Shown here: one piece after another, positions 1 through 13,000 of the stretch
Numbering within the stretch: position 1 is the first letter of the stretch
How the letters are laid out: the number at the start of each line of letters is the position of its first letter
Origin: Membranipora membranacea
Taxonomy: Eukaryota > Bryozoa > Gymnolaemata > Cheilostomatida > Membraniporidae
Assembly (NCBI GenBank): GCA_914767715.1
Contig: OU612066.1
Location: forward strand, 10,175,001-10,239,000
Direction: 5' to 3'
Length of the DNA: 64,000 nucleotides
The notes under the pieces: generated by a model
Database searches by the model: none
Told to the model about the DNA's origin: nothing
What the model saw: only the letters and a program-made list of their open reading frames with translations
Translations under genes and position numbers: made by a program

Positions 1-2989
1 TCAATAGACACACAAGAGCTTTTTTTGTTGTGTGCGTCGATTGTCACTTATTGTATGCGAGAATAAAAACAATTTAGTAATTTAGAAGATTCCTTACACT
101 GTGCTGTTCAAAATTTCACAAGGAATAAAGTCAGCTATAAAGCCTAAGAAAGGATTTGTCTTTTATCCCACGGCAGCGTGCTGCACAGGCAATCCTGTCT
201 TATTCAGAACTAAACAAACTCACCTGAAATCTAATCAGAGCAACCTTCTTTCAGTAAGGATCCAAACAGTCTGCAAAACAATATTAGCATACTAATTGAT
301 GCATTCTTTATGTAAACACAATTCTCGTTAAGACAATTAATTCCACTTCATACTATCTGTCATCTTAGCAGTTCACAAACCCACAGCTATAGAATTGAAA
401 ACAAATGAACGGAAATAAATTTGCTTGGTCAAAAAGTGCTAGCTCCATTCAAAGTATCCAATCCCATCCCCCAACGCATACTTCGGAAGCCTTGCTAGAG
501 TCCCATAATAATATTGTAACAATAATGGGGTACAATGGAAAAGTGTAATGATTGCTAGGTCATGGAGGCTTGCACCATATCATAATAACACCCATCAAGT
601 GCATTCTGATGTGCACAAATTATATGATGCCGATTACCATGGCATATGTTCCGTTGGAAACCTAGAGATTACCAAATCAAATCTAATGAACTTCATTCTT
701 TACCTACCAACCATAGATTGATAATTAATCTATGATTAGAGGGTTAAGATGGCGACAAGAAAGTTTGCATTATTGAGACAATACTAGATTCACAACAGAA
801 GCTAGTGCATGGTGGTAGAAGTATTCATGTTTTCAATTGACCAGATAATACACAAATGCTCAAAAGCTGTAACAAGTCATCTCTTTCGGAAGCGGAAATA
901 AGTGTTTAAATACGGTGACGAAAGAAATTACACGTGCCTGTTGCCGTATCTGCAAGATTAGTTCAGATTTGCTAGTTTTGGGGTGGCTATTAATAGTAGC
1001 TTATTCCAATCAGTGCCTACTGAGGTGGGAGAGTTAATGTAAAGTAATGAGTAAATTCTAGTTTGCCTCAAATTTGGAAATTAAAAATGTGGCACTAACT
1101 GCTCATGCTAATACTTTACTTCTCCAGGGTACTCACATAGCTGTGTTATCAGCACCAAGTTTATGTATCCTCACCTAAAAGTTGAGAGTTCCGTTATCAC
1201 ATGTGTGTCCTTGTTGTTGTGTTCGCTGTCCACTAATTGCTATCTAATCCAAGTTTCACTATCACTTTTCTCCTGAGAGGGCAGCTGTTACACCGCTGCC
1301 TGCCTGAGTTATTATCGACAGTTTTGTTTATTGGATACTAATTAATTTACTCATTTGTGCCTGTCAAAAAGAGACAAAGGTGCTTCCTGTCACTAACAAA
1401 CGCAAAATGTAAATGTCAGATTTATGACAGGAACAAAAACTTTCAGCTGAGGAACAGATCTGTGTGCGACTGAGTATTCCTGCCAGGTTGGCCAGTAAAA
1501 ACAATCTGTAGTTATCTGAGACAAGACACTAAATCATCGTGAAATGTCAGAGCTTATTACGGCTCAGTAAGCAACACTAGCAATGAATAATAAATAACAT
1601 AATTAATGGGAATGCGAGGAGGGTTGTAGCTGGGAGAAATGGATTGATTGGCCTGTAATAGGCGGTTAGATAGCCTGATTAATTACTGAACCAGCATGAA
1701 TAGCGAGTTACTCACGCTACAGTCACAGAAATGACTATTTATAAGCCAGTCCTAGTTACTGTCAATGGTCGTGAAACCGGTACCTACTATTTCCTATTAT
1801 TTGTCATGTGGTATAAATACTGTGTTGGTAGCTAGCCATTCTTGTTAACAAAATGGTAGTTCTCAGATTTTGATAGGCATTAGATTGATTTAGCATCAGA
1901 CAGGTCCCTGCGCAGGCCGGGACCTGTTTGATATAGATCTTGTTTGTCTCAAGCTTACATTTATGTTCACTCAACATTCGCTTTATTGAGGCGCAACCAT
2001 TCCATCGCTTCTATCATGACACACTGTTTTGAACAGCAATTTTTACTGATGACTATCTGAGGTGAAATTTGGGACCGATACAGCTACCCAGGGGTTATTT
2101 ATCAAGATGATATCCGTATCAATGGTGAGCCTGATCCCAGGTCATTGTGAAAAAATTATTAAGTGGTTGAGATACCATGAAAGCCACAGTAATTATCTAA
2201 TGACGGCTAAGAACTCAAGTCCAAAGAACATTTTTTATTTATTTGATATTTTTAAATAGCATAAATACCAGAGAAACTACCAGCCCCTCTCCCCCATCCC
2301 CAATCAGCATCTGGAGTTCAAGCATGTATGTTCGCCAACCTTGTTAGTTTTTGAGGGACGGTTGATCATTTGCAAAGTACATATGCTTGTGACTCAAGAT
2401 GCCTAAGCCCCCCTCAACCGCAGAGGCATAGAAAGCAATTAGAAGGAACTCATTGGTCAACACTTGTGTACAAAACATGCAAATTTAATTCTAGATGGAT
2501 GATATCAGGTCTAGAGACTAGCGTTGGTCACCAAACACACTCATCAGGGCTTAGATCACCAGATCCCAGGTGGGCTTTGATGGAATAAACAGTTTGCTAG
2601 CAGCAGGGCGTTCACATGACAAAGCCAGCATTGACTGCTTATCCAAACTGTAGCCAAGCGCCCTGGGAGTCGGCAAGGATGTTGTTTGTCAAGTCATCCT
2701 ACTTCAATATTTTTTATTCAGCCACTACAGACTCGTCTCTATCTCATTCCATTCTCCCTGATCCCATCCAACTGCGCATATATACAATCAATTCAACGCA
2801 ATCGCACACTGCCACTCTGCCATAACCACAACAACATTTATAATACAGATCCATAGGATACAAGAGCCAGAGCAAGCAAAGACAGAGCTAATGTAGCCTG
2901 TCTTGACAAGCTTGTTCAGGCTAGTGCTTATGAAGTTCATTGACATTGAGTAAAAACCAGTAAATGATAAAGATTTACAAATCTCACAT

Positions 2990-3012
2990 CAGGGAGAATG
3001 GAATTCTCCCTG
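2990..3012. mobile_element. Palindromic element, CAGGGAG group
   Basis: A 23-bp hairpin with perfect 10-bp arms CAGGGAGAAT and ATTCTCCCTG. The flanks CTCACAT and CTTAAAT match at 5 of 7. The arm sequence equals that of the element at 36952. Confidence 0.68.
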
Positions 3013-3478
3013 CTTAAATAAATATACCGTGGTGTTATTGTTATCAAGGAGTTGGTTTGATAGTAATAATAGCTCCTAAACATACATTACCAGACACTGA
3101 ATGAATGAGATACATACATCCACACATGTGTCTGTGAGGAGTGACAGGTAACAGATAGAATAAAGCCTGAAGAGATGCTGTTTATGAGCCCAATCCACAA
3201 ATTAATTGGTGACAGATTAAGGCCTCATGATTGCTTGACCAATCAACTTACGTAATAGCACAGATGAGAAAGTGTCTGAAGAAAATCAATAATCTCAACT
3301 TGAATAACCCGCTTCTTCTACTCATGTGTATGTTTTTCTTCTCACTCAAAGTGAAAGTGAAACCACAATCTCAGAGGTCACCATGAGTATTCCCAAATAG
3401 TTTTCCCTTACAACCGTGAGAAAAAATGTGCAGGAGTAGACAATCTAGTTTATTCCCATAATTTTTGGTCATTGCAAT

Positions 3479-3499
3479 CAGGGAGTTTGGGAGTCCCTG
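3479..3499. mobile_element. Tiny palindromic insertion, CAGGGAG group
   Basis: A 21-bp hairpin with arms CAGGGA and TCCCTG and inner sequence GTTTGGGAG like that of the element at 8603. It is flanked by exact TTGCAAT repeats (3472-3478 and 3500-3506). Downstream of INTS3. Confidence 0.86.
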
Positions 3500-3690
3500 T
3501 TGCAATCACCCTGATTCAATCACACGATCGCATCAAAAGGAAAATTGGCTAAGATGCTCAACAGTATTCTTTGGTATGATTAAACTACATAATGCTGTGC
3601 TCTATTTCTCTTTCCCATTTTGCTATTTTGTAACGCAGTGAAACAGAATCGCGTGGTCAAACCAAGGACCTTGGTCAAACTTTGCAAACT

Positions 3691-3696
3691 TTTATT
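3691..3696 (-). promoter_or_regulatory. Candidate poly(A) signal of INTS3
   Basis: The minus strand reads AATAAA here, about 325 bases past the INTS3 stop codon at 4021-4023. This would give an ordinary 3'UTR. The motif is common in AT-rich DNA, so position is the only support. Confidence 0.4.
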
Positions 3697-4020
3697 CTCA
3701 TACAGGTTACAGTATCTAAAATATATACATCTTATATACAAAGCTTACACCAAAACTACTTTACTGATAGGCTGATGTCATTTTCATCTTCCCAGAGGCC
3801 ATTATTGCTAGGTGCAAGCTTGGCCAGAGTTTTTTTGGCTTGGTAGGGCAATGTACATTTTATAGCTTTTCTGTACATAGAGCGACATAGAGTGTCTTTG
3901 GTTATCCCAGTGAGACTGAACAAGGTAAGATGCTGGCTGTACATATCAAAGCCGTGACAGAAACGTCCACCTTCCCAAAGCTAGCAGCATGATGTCTTAT
4001 CATGTGCCCTAACTGAGCAA

Positions 4021-7000
4021 TCAATCGCTGTCGTCCAGCTCTATAACTGCAGCCTTCTTCCTTTTCTTAGGCGGAGCCACCCTCAAATCATCCTGTATAA
4101 ACAAGAATAACAACACTTCAGACTGAAAATTATTCATGAGATTCCTGTATCAACAAATATAAAACCACATTTCCAATAAACATGTTTGTGGTTTCTCGAT
4201 AAGGTCATGAGAGTTGAACATGCAGGCACATTCCTGCATTATGATGAGACGTCATAGTTATATCAAAGAGACTCATGAGAACATTATTTTCTTTCTGTAA
4301 CTCGGTACCCTCAACCATGTTGTAACAGTCAATTCACAATAATTGGTGTGAATTGAAAATTATCCCACATGGTACTAATGAAGAAAACAAGAGTGAGAAT
4401 AACACTGATGACGCTGAGGGGGGTTTCACTAGAGGTAAGAGATAGGGGCTCGATAAGGTAGTTATCATACATCTCTTACAAAATAACTCACATCATCACT
4501 ATCACTGGATGTCTCGCTCTGTCTGCGCCGTCTGTCTGTACCGATGATGTGATGTTTAGGACTGGCGTTGTTAGCTCGTCGAGCTGCGGTCTGACGCAGA
4601 TTCCTCTTAGATGGCACTTCCTCTTCATCCTCCTCCATAATCAGCGCAAACAACTCTGAGAATCTACCAACAGAAATAACATGATTAATAGCTGAGAGCA
4701 ATCGTGGCATAAGGTATCCATGTTACTGTCTCTGAATCCATAGGCTTTGCTTAAATGATCAGCATACAGATTATTTACGTCCATGTGGTGATGTTGAATG
4801 TACTGGGGGGAATGCTCACATTCTCGTTACACCCAGCATTCATTCAAATTGAGTGCAAAGCTGCTTCAGATGCCTTACTTATGGAACATTTTAGGTGCAA
4901 ACAACATATTTTTCTAGTACTACATTCAGAGACAAATATTGGCAGGTACCAGCATGTTGTGATTTTTAGCCATTGAGTATTATAGTCTTACTTCTGTCGC
5001 TGAAGCTCATTACTGGCTCCCTGTGCTTGTTGTAGTGTAGACTGTACCGTCTCATTCGTCAGAACTAAAAGAAAACATAAGTCACAACCATAACATAATT
5101 ATTAGGACACAGAAGTCTATGGAAAACCAGTTTATTAGAAGATAAACATTTCTCAGTCACCTATTTAGATATTGTTATCTATGGATGGATGGTTTTTGTG
5201 CAGACAAAATCACATTAGGGCGGTTGACAGAGCTCATTAAAAAATATAAACTCAGTCGCAACTGACTATCACTGACTAACACATTAGGATAAACAAAATT
5301 CTAATATCCAAGATTACATATGTAGATAAGATAATGCATATTGATCCTATAAAGATTGGTCATATATGTTGGTCATACATTTCCTGCCATTAAGACCAAA
5401 GCTCTTCATATTTCCCTGCATTTCAAATGATGATGACTTAAAACAATGCCTGGGAACTTCAAAATGCTTGATCGAGACACATACATAATGTTTAACTTAC
5501 AGGATATATTTTTACAACTCTGCCTCATGGAGTCAAGGTGAGATAGTATGTTATCAATTGATGGCATCTCCTTCTTTGCCCTAAACAAACAGCATACACT
5601 TTGAGGCATCTCTGACACATAACAAAATTGGCAATTTGAATTGAAAAAATGGATTCACACCAAACAATCCCTGTCAGATTTGACACTAAAAGACATTCCA
5701 GTTCAGGTTTTCTGTCCTTTTTGATTGTAAAAAAGAAAATATGTGTAATTTGGAATCGTCAATTCCGTTTAAAACATGAACATGATTATCAAAGACTCTT
5801 GAACACAAGGTCTACAATATTTGTTCATCAGAAAAATTGGGGATCGGCACATTAGCCACTTATAGATTTGGTACTTTCAAACTAAGGTGTGCCCACAAAA
5901 TCCCAACCATACTGATAAAAGCAGCGTTGTCTCTTTAGAACAAAGATTAAGCAAATAATTGATCCAACTAGCTATGAGAACATTATAACATGATAGTGAG
6001 ACATGCAGTTCTGCAGGCATTTACCACGAGCTCCTCTGTTGGCTGGTGACTGTTGTACGATATTGCTCCAGCGATATGCTGTGAGGCAAATGCAGTAAAT
6101 GTGAGAAATTGAACATTTCCTGTTTTGCTAGGGAGTCAAGCAATACCAGAAATACGTTGTATATATATGATGTCACAAACAAGTTGATTTTCAAACTTGA
6201 GAGAATCCTAAGGTTAGGGCAAAACCCTGACAACAAAAAATTTAAAAAGAGGTTTCGTCTTCAGAGGTAAATACAACGTGGTACTAAGGTCCTCACAATC
6301 CTGCTGACTCTACCTCCCGATAAATGAGAAGAGGAAAGCTCACCTGGTTTTTGTAGGTTTTTTTGGTGTCCCGAGATGATGTGATATGAAGTGAGATAGA
6401 CAGTCAGCCGTCCTATCGTCATCCTCATGAGCCCAGTGTTTGAATATAGAGGTGGTGAATAGATCTACTCTGGAGGGTCTCCGACATAACACTAACCTCA
6501 TCAGGTCATTGTTTGGACTAAAGATACAGAAATGTTACATATTATTATTATTTGTATGCGTTTTGTTGAGGTTTTCATACATATAAGTATGTTATAAACT
6601 TCATATATATAAGTAATGCTCTAAGTATGTTATGATATGCAATACAAACTAACTCGCAATATCTATGCAACAAATTACAAGGTGTATAGAGATAGATAGC
6701 AGAACTAGATCAAACATATTTATGTCAAACTACCATGAAGCCGTTTAACTAACCTTTTTTGTTTGAGCAATCCAAGTAAGCTTGTAATGGCCTCTGCATG
6801 CTCTACAAATGCGAAAAATAAGAGTGTAAGCTTATACCGAAGATTTGTCATGTCTTACTTTTAGCTAACACTTTACTCTTGAAGATAGGCGGGTTCCTAG
6901 GATGTTGTTTATTGTTTTCATGTGAGCAAAGCGGCATCGCTCTTACAATATAGATGTGCGACCTTAAATAATAGCACTATGCTTCCATCATTTTTTAAAT

Positions 7001-10000
7001 CGAATTCCGAATTATATTTTGATTCATTTCCTTATATTTCATTACACATCATTTGTACGGTACTCATATGTATCGAGTTACTGTTAAACATACTTGGGAA
7101 TTCTAGTTTTGGTAGTATAGGCAGGATGTGTTCAGCGGGAAGGTCATGTGACATGAGAAGCTGCCACATAAAATACTGTTCTATCGTCTCCCACTCTAAG
7201 CTGTGATCTGTAATTAAAACAAATACATGGATAAACCATTGTCAAAGAGCTCTCCGTCGCTAACATTGTATACTGGGGTTATGGTGGATTAGAAAAAGAC
7301 TGCAGTCTCACCAGTCTTTTTCTATGTCTGTGACACTACTGAATTAATGATGTCAAGTTTCGAAAGTTGCTTTATTTGAACATGTTATATTATGCAAACT
7401 CTCCTCTGGGGAGGGTTACATTTATTTTTAAAAGCCGGAACTCCCGGGAGCAATCGAGTGGTTTTGAATTAAAAAATGCAAGAGTTGAGAGAAGATGGAG
7501 ACCAGTATAGTGAAGACTCTTTGGATTTTAGGTCAAAAATGACAGCGAGAGGTTGGAAGTACCCGGAACAATATTTGCATCCTCAATCTAGTTGCAAAGT
7601 TGCAAAAAAAAAGTGTAATCAACTCACTTAGTACAGCGAGTATAGAGTCTTTTCTGAACATGAGCAAGTTTCCTTGTAGAATCTGACACATGAGGTCGAG
7701 AAGTTGTGTGCCGTCTATAGTAGAACATATCAACAACATCAGTTCTGGGTTGGTAACTGTGGCTGATATGAAGTTAGTGTACACATCTCCTATTAGATAT
7801 GTAAACATTCTCATATCATCTTCTTGGCACAGCTAAAAATGCACAGGAAAATGCGATATGAGTTTGTAGTAAGACAGGTGCTATAACACTGACTTAGCAT
7901 AGTATGTATGTACCTTTTTTGATTCATTTACATGAATAATAAAACGTGCCAGTCGTGAATTTGAGCTCTTTCTAAAAATGCACAAAATTAAAGAGAGTAA
8001 CCTGATAATAGAGTATAAAGTTATCAATGGCAAATGATAAAGCAGTCTAGCAGATTCTTGACATGAGTAACTAAAATATTAACTAATGAGTGGTATACCC
8101 AGGTTTCCTTTACATTCTGTAAAATCTTGCTTACATGTCATCACTGATGACTTATCTAAAATGACCCGCAAGTTGAGGCTGTAACTGCTAATTGCGCCGT
8201 TGGAAAGCACCCGAGGTTGTTTTTTGCTTATGAACACAAATATCATGGAATTAAGTTTAAGTACTCAAACTGTGCGGGACAGCTGGTAGTGACATTTCAT
8301 TATCAACCACCTTGTGAGGAAAGTGGTTGAGGATGAAATGCCACTACCAGCTATCATTGCACAGTTTGAGCGCTTAAACCAGATGGAATGTAATCATCTA
8401 CAATTGCATTTGCAAACACAAAGCTTAGTCTTCATGGCACCTATGCTTGCTTACCTTTAAGTCATCAAGAATGAAAGTTTTGAGATCTTTGTCATCTGAG
8501 GCATATGATGCCATGTTTTTATATGTCAACATTTTATCATCAGTACTTTTACTGCAATAGAGATGTCATGTTACCAATATATATTTACAAGTCTTGTTCT
8601 AGCAGGGAGTTTGGGACAAACTCTCTGGTTCTAGCAACGAAACATAGTGGAGTTACCCCCTTATTGAACAGGAAGTTCAAAGAGAAAATCACTACCACTG
8701 AAAAACATGTCATGGCTACAAGTTTCCCCTGGTGGGTTTCAGCAATGAATGCTGCACCAATATTTTTAACAATAAACTAACTATGCTTAACAGCTCAGAC
8801 ACACACACACATACCAACAATGATCTGATATGAATATTGAGAGCTGTTCCTTGTTTCCGATTTATTTAGAAAGTGCGACCGGGGTTTGCACCTGACAATC
8901 ATAGGTTCAAAAATATCTTCTAAGTGTTGCATGCACTCACCTGACTTTAAGAAAATATAACAGCAGATATCCGACTCTGGGTTCAAATGCATGCATCTCA
9001 TACAAGAAATAGGTCAAGTCCTCTCTGCTTGGTTCATCCATCGGCAATGAGCAAATATTCCTGTGATAAAAGATTGTGTTATTGCAAAGGATTTTCTTAC
9101 AAAAATTCATTAAAAACATATGAGGTGTGAGTGGCAAGCCATTTATCATACATTAGCAGTCTTAACAAGATGCACAAAGTTCCGTTTATGTAGATCCTAC
9201 GTTGATGGAATTTTTCATTGCAGCCTTGTAGAAGTTTTGTGAATAACCTTGTACCTGTGCAGTATAAACTTGCTGCGCAAGGACATTTAAATTGTGGAAC
9301 CCAAAAGTATTACTTTTAGAAAAAGCGAAAAATAGAAAAATTCATACCTGAATATTACAAATAGAGGTGAGACTATGGAGTCCTCGAGATTTTCATCACT
9401 GCGCTCCTCGGGAAGAGATACAGAAGTGAGCGTCGACTCAAACATGAGACAGAGAGCTGAGGCTACAGCCGGGGCCAGAGGCTCATCAAAATCCTCTGTC
9501 TGTGTCAAATAAACAGTGAATGTAATATCATGAAATACATTTGTTGGGTAGTTATGTACCCATAGATTTGATACACTACTTAGTACACTAAGTCTTTGTA
9601 TGTACTGGACGCAAACAAAGAGTAAGAACTACATACCTTATTCAAGAAAGCCGTCAGACGTAACTGAATCAAGTAAATCAGATTAGCTGCGCAGATATTT
9701 AACGTTATGTTACCACAGATTAACTAAACTAAAGGAAAAAACTTTCTGTAATTTATAGCATCCAAATATACGCAAATGAGTTATGATTATAACAAACCTC
9801 ATCTATACACTGTAACAGCTTCTCTGTCAGTTCACAAATCTTCTCATCATCACTGGAATATATGCAAGAAAAATCTGATAATTCTAACTGAATCCAATCA
9901 CTACCCATTAAAGGTGGTGAAATATGGAACCATGTTAATGCAACTTGATAGTATACATAGTTTGATCCATAAAATTTTAGCAATGTTCGATGTTAACTTA

Positions 10001-13000
10001 CGAGACATTAAACCTATTTGGTCTAGACAAAATATTTGATGACATTGAGAGCGATGATGATATATGGCGTTGCCAGGCTGATGGTAGTAGCATTTCATTA
10101 TCAACCATACTGATGAAGTTTATGAAATGCTTTTACCATCAACCCGGGTGAGCTTATCCAAAATTAGCAGCTGTACAGCATTTAATTCAAACTTTCAAAA
10201 CTGACATACCTTTCAGCTCGTATCTGCTCTAGTATAGTTTTGAAATCTCCGCTGACTTTTGTTAGGTAATCATCGAGGCCTTCTCTCGGTCTATCGCTGA
10301 CGGAGGATAGCCGCCTGATGCTCTTTGGTATCTCTATAGGTTTGAAGGTCAGTGACGCTACAGGACTAGCAACTCTATTTGAATCTATAAGAGGTTAATA
10401 GAGACTTATAATACTTGCCCTTATTTTAGGGGATCGGTATCCTTTTTAAGCATGACAAACGACGTGTCATCTGTCTAATATTATGTTATGAATATAAGAT
10501 ACCCTGGAGCAAAAGCTATGCCAGGAATTACTCCTCAATTTGAACTAGCATGTTGGCTATGGAAAGGATTTGAAACTTTTAAAAGCTATCTGATTTTATT
10601 TCACTGTCACACCGCATTTGGGTCTCAGGCATAGAATGGAATATGGTTGATATCATTGGATTTGAGCTATAAAAAAATTGTGATAGCAAAGCATCTCTTA
10701 AAATGTTCCTCTTTCCCTGCAGTTGTTGGTTATACTATTCAAAGCACACTGGCTAAGTCATTCAATGTAAAGTTACTCACCCTCATCATCACTGAATGCT
10801 GTGCCAATATCAGGTACGGGCGTAGTAGAAGGTGATTTATCCTGATCGAAGGTAGCACTGAGTATGCTGGCAGGTGTTAACTCTATAGGTGACTTAGGAG
10901 GCATGAGTAGGTCTAACGGTGTCTCTATCTTAGCTGTTGGTGGCTCTTTACTTACTGCACCAGGAGAAGGTAAAGTCGGTGGAGCTGCTGAAACAATATA
11001 TATTTCTCTAGGGTTATTTAGAGGGCATGCATAGTTGTATACATGGACACAAATTAAGTGAAATACATTTCATGGCCATATATTATACATATTATAAATA
11101 TTAAGATGATGGGTTAGTTTCATACATGCATTGCCCTAGTGATACCACTGGTCCACCATATTTAGAACAATAACATTAGCAGTTGTTACAATTTTTTACC
11201 GTTTTTGGCTCGTTGTTTAAATTGCCAAATTATGCTTATGTTTGTTTAAACTTAAATGAGTCACGCTCTCACCTTCCTGTAGTGGTATCGCGCTAGCAGC
11301 CAGAGAGAATTGCGGGAATGTATCTCTGAGACTGGTTCTCAGTTCTCTATCCAGCCTTGCGCTGTCGAACAGTGCTGACAATGACCTGTAAATCAGAATA
11401 CATAACACTCTGCATACGGATGGAGATATTATAGTAAAGTAAAGTATAGTATAGATAAAATCACCTAGTAGTAAGTCAGCAGTCAGTAAGACACACAACT
11501 ATAGCTACCAAGATAGCTTTAGCAGCAGTCAAGACGCATTGTGCATCTCACAACGTCTAACACAAGGATTTAGCTCAATGAACTGCCTTTCATGTCTTCA
11601 TGTTTCCGAGTGTGTGGCAGCTTACAATCATAAATGAGCAGATACAAGTCTGATTCAATCCCGAAAACCAGGTAGTTGGCTGAAGCAATCCTAAAGACTG
11701 CTGTGCTGTACTTACGGCAGAACCTTTTTCGTTGCGATATCATTGAGAGCAGATGATATCCCATGTTTAACATTAGACTTCATTGGAGGGTAAAATGTTG
11801 GAATAATCTGAGAGAGAAAGAAAATTTAGATTAGCATATAGGCTACATGGGCAAAGTGCACTGCTATTTATCGACATCATAACATAACATAGATATCATA
11901 AATTTTCAGGTGGCTCACAGCTATATTCACTCACCTCTTTAGTCGATGTTTTTCTTATCGGCTTGAACTCACCCCATTGATATGAATATATATATATATC
12001 AGTGACTTACCCTTACAAGAAAGTCCAGTAAGCTGACAGTGATGGAGAGATGGGGTTTCATTGAGTGCTGCATGACGAGTATTGCTGGTTCTATGTTCAT
12101 AATGTTGTTGTTATCTGCTTTCTTTGAGTGTCCATAGAAGAGCCAGTCCCAGAACAAAGCTAGCTTAGCAGACGCTGCGGCAACATTCGACTATAACAAA
12201 TATAAACATAATTCTCTTATCACATCTCCTTACAGCATGGATATATGAGCGTGTTACTTGAAAAAAAGATGAATAACACAAGCAACACATAATTGGCATA
12301 ATGAAAGAATATAACAACTGAAAATGAGAAGCGAACTAATTTGAACTGAAAAGCAAAAAATATAAATATTTTACATTGCCTATAAGCTTGATCTGCCATG
12401 CAGGGTCATCCGGAGGCAGGTTCAAGCACGCCAGTGGACGCTGAATGGAAGGTGATAGTTAATTACTGCTTCTCAAAGCAAGATACTTTCATTCATTTTA
12501 TTTAAATATCTCTACAAACCCTCATGTAATGTTCATTTATAATATAATAAAATATTTCAAATAAATTGATGCATCATAATACAACCCGAAGCCGTATGAG
12601 TATTGCTCAGCTCATAAATCTAGAGTGAATATGAATTGAATAATTTAAAAATTGAATATGAAATCTCTTAATAGTACTTACGGTGCAGGTAGTAAGCAGC
12701 CAGCCAATCACAGCCCATCTAGGAATTAGGTCAGACTGAAGCATATCATTACTAGGATGTATCACAGCGCAGATAAATCTTATCAGATCATTTCTCAAAG
12801 ACTGTCTCTCAGGTGTGGACAAGTACTGTAAAAGTAGAAAAAGTTAAGTATAGAGGTACACAACATAACCAAGTGTCATGGAACAGAAAAGTTGACCTAA
12901 GAAAACTCACTCGCTGAAAAGATAGAAAAGCCAGCTACCCTCTAAAAGCAACCTTCACATGCACAAAAAGACAGAAATCATAATCCCCAGCACAACAGTG

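Larger units (their letters stand above)
1..3690. other. Intergenic, no gene recognised
   Basis: I see no coding exon with protein-like composition and splice sites on either strand. The stretch holds an isolated GC-rich palindrome near 1890-1916 (arms CAGGTCCC/GGGACCTG, no clear flanking repeat), a 20-base word at 2892-2911 that recurs inverted at 36927-36946, and two tiny hairpin insertions (2990-3012 and 3479-3499). It runs up to the likely 3' end of INTS3. Confidence 0.5.

Noticed and set aside
7291-7323. Hairpin with arms AGAAAAAGACTG and CAGTCTTTTTCT as another tiny insertion
   Set aside because: It is a perfect 12-bp hairpin, but it lacks CA...TG outer ends and a 7-bp flanking repeat.
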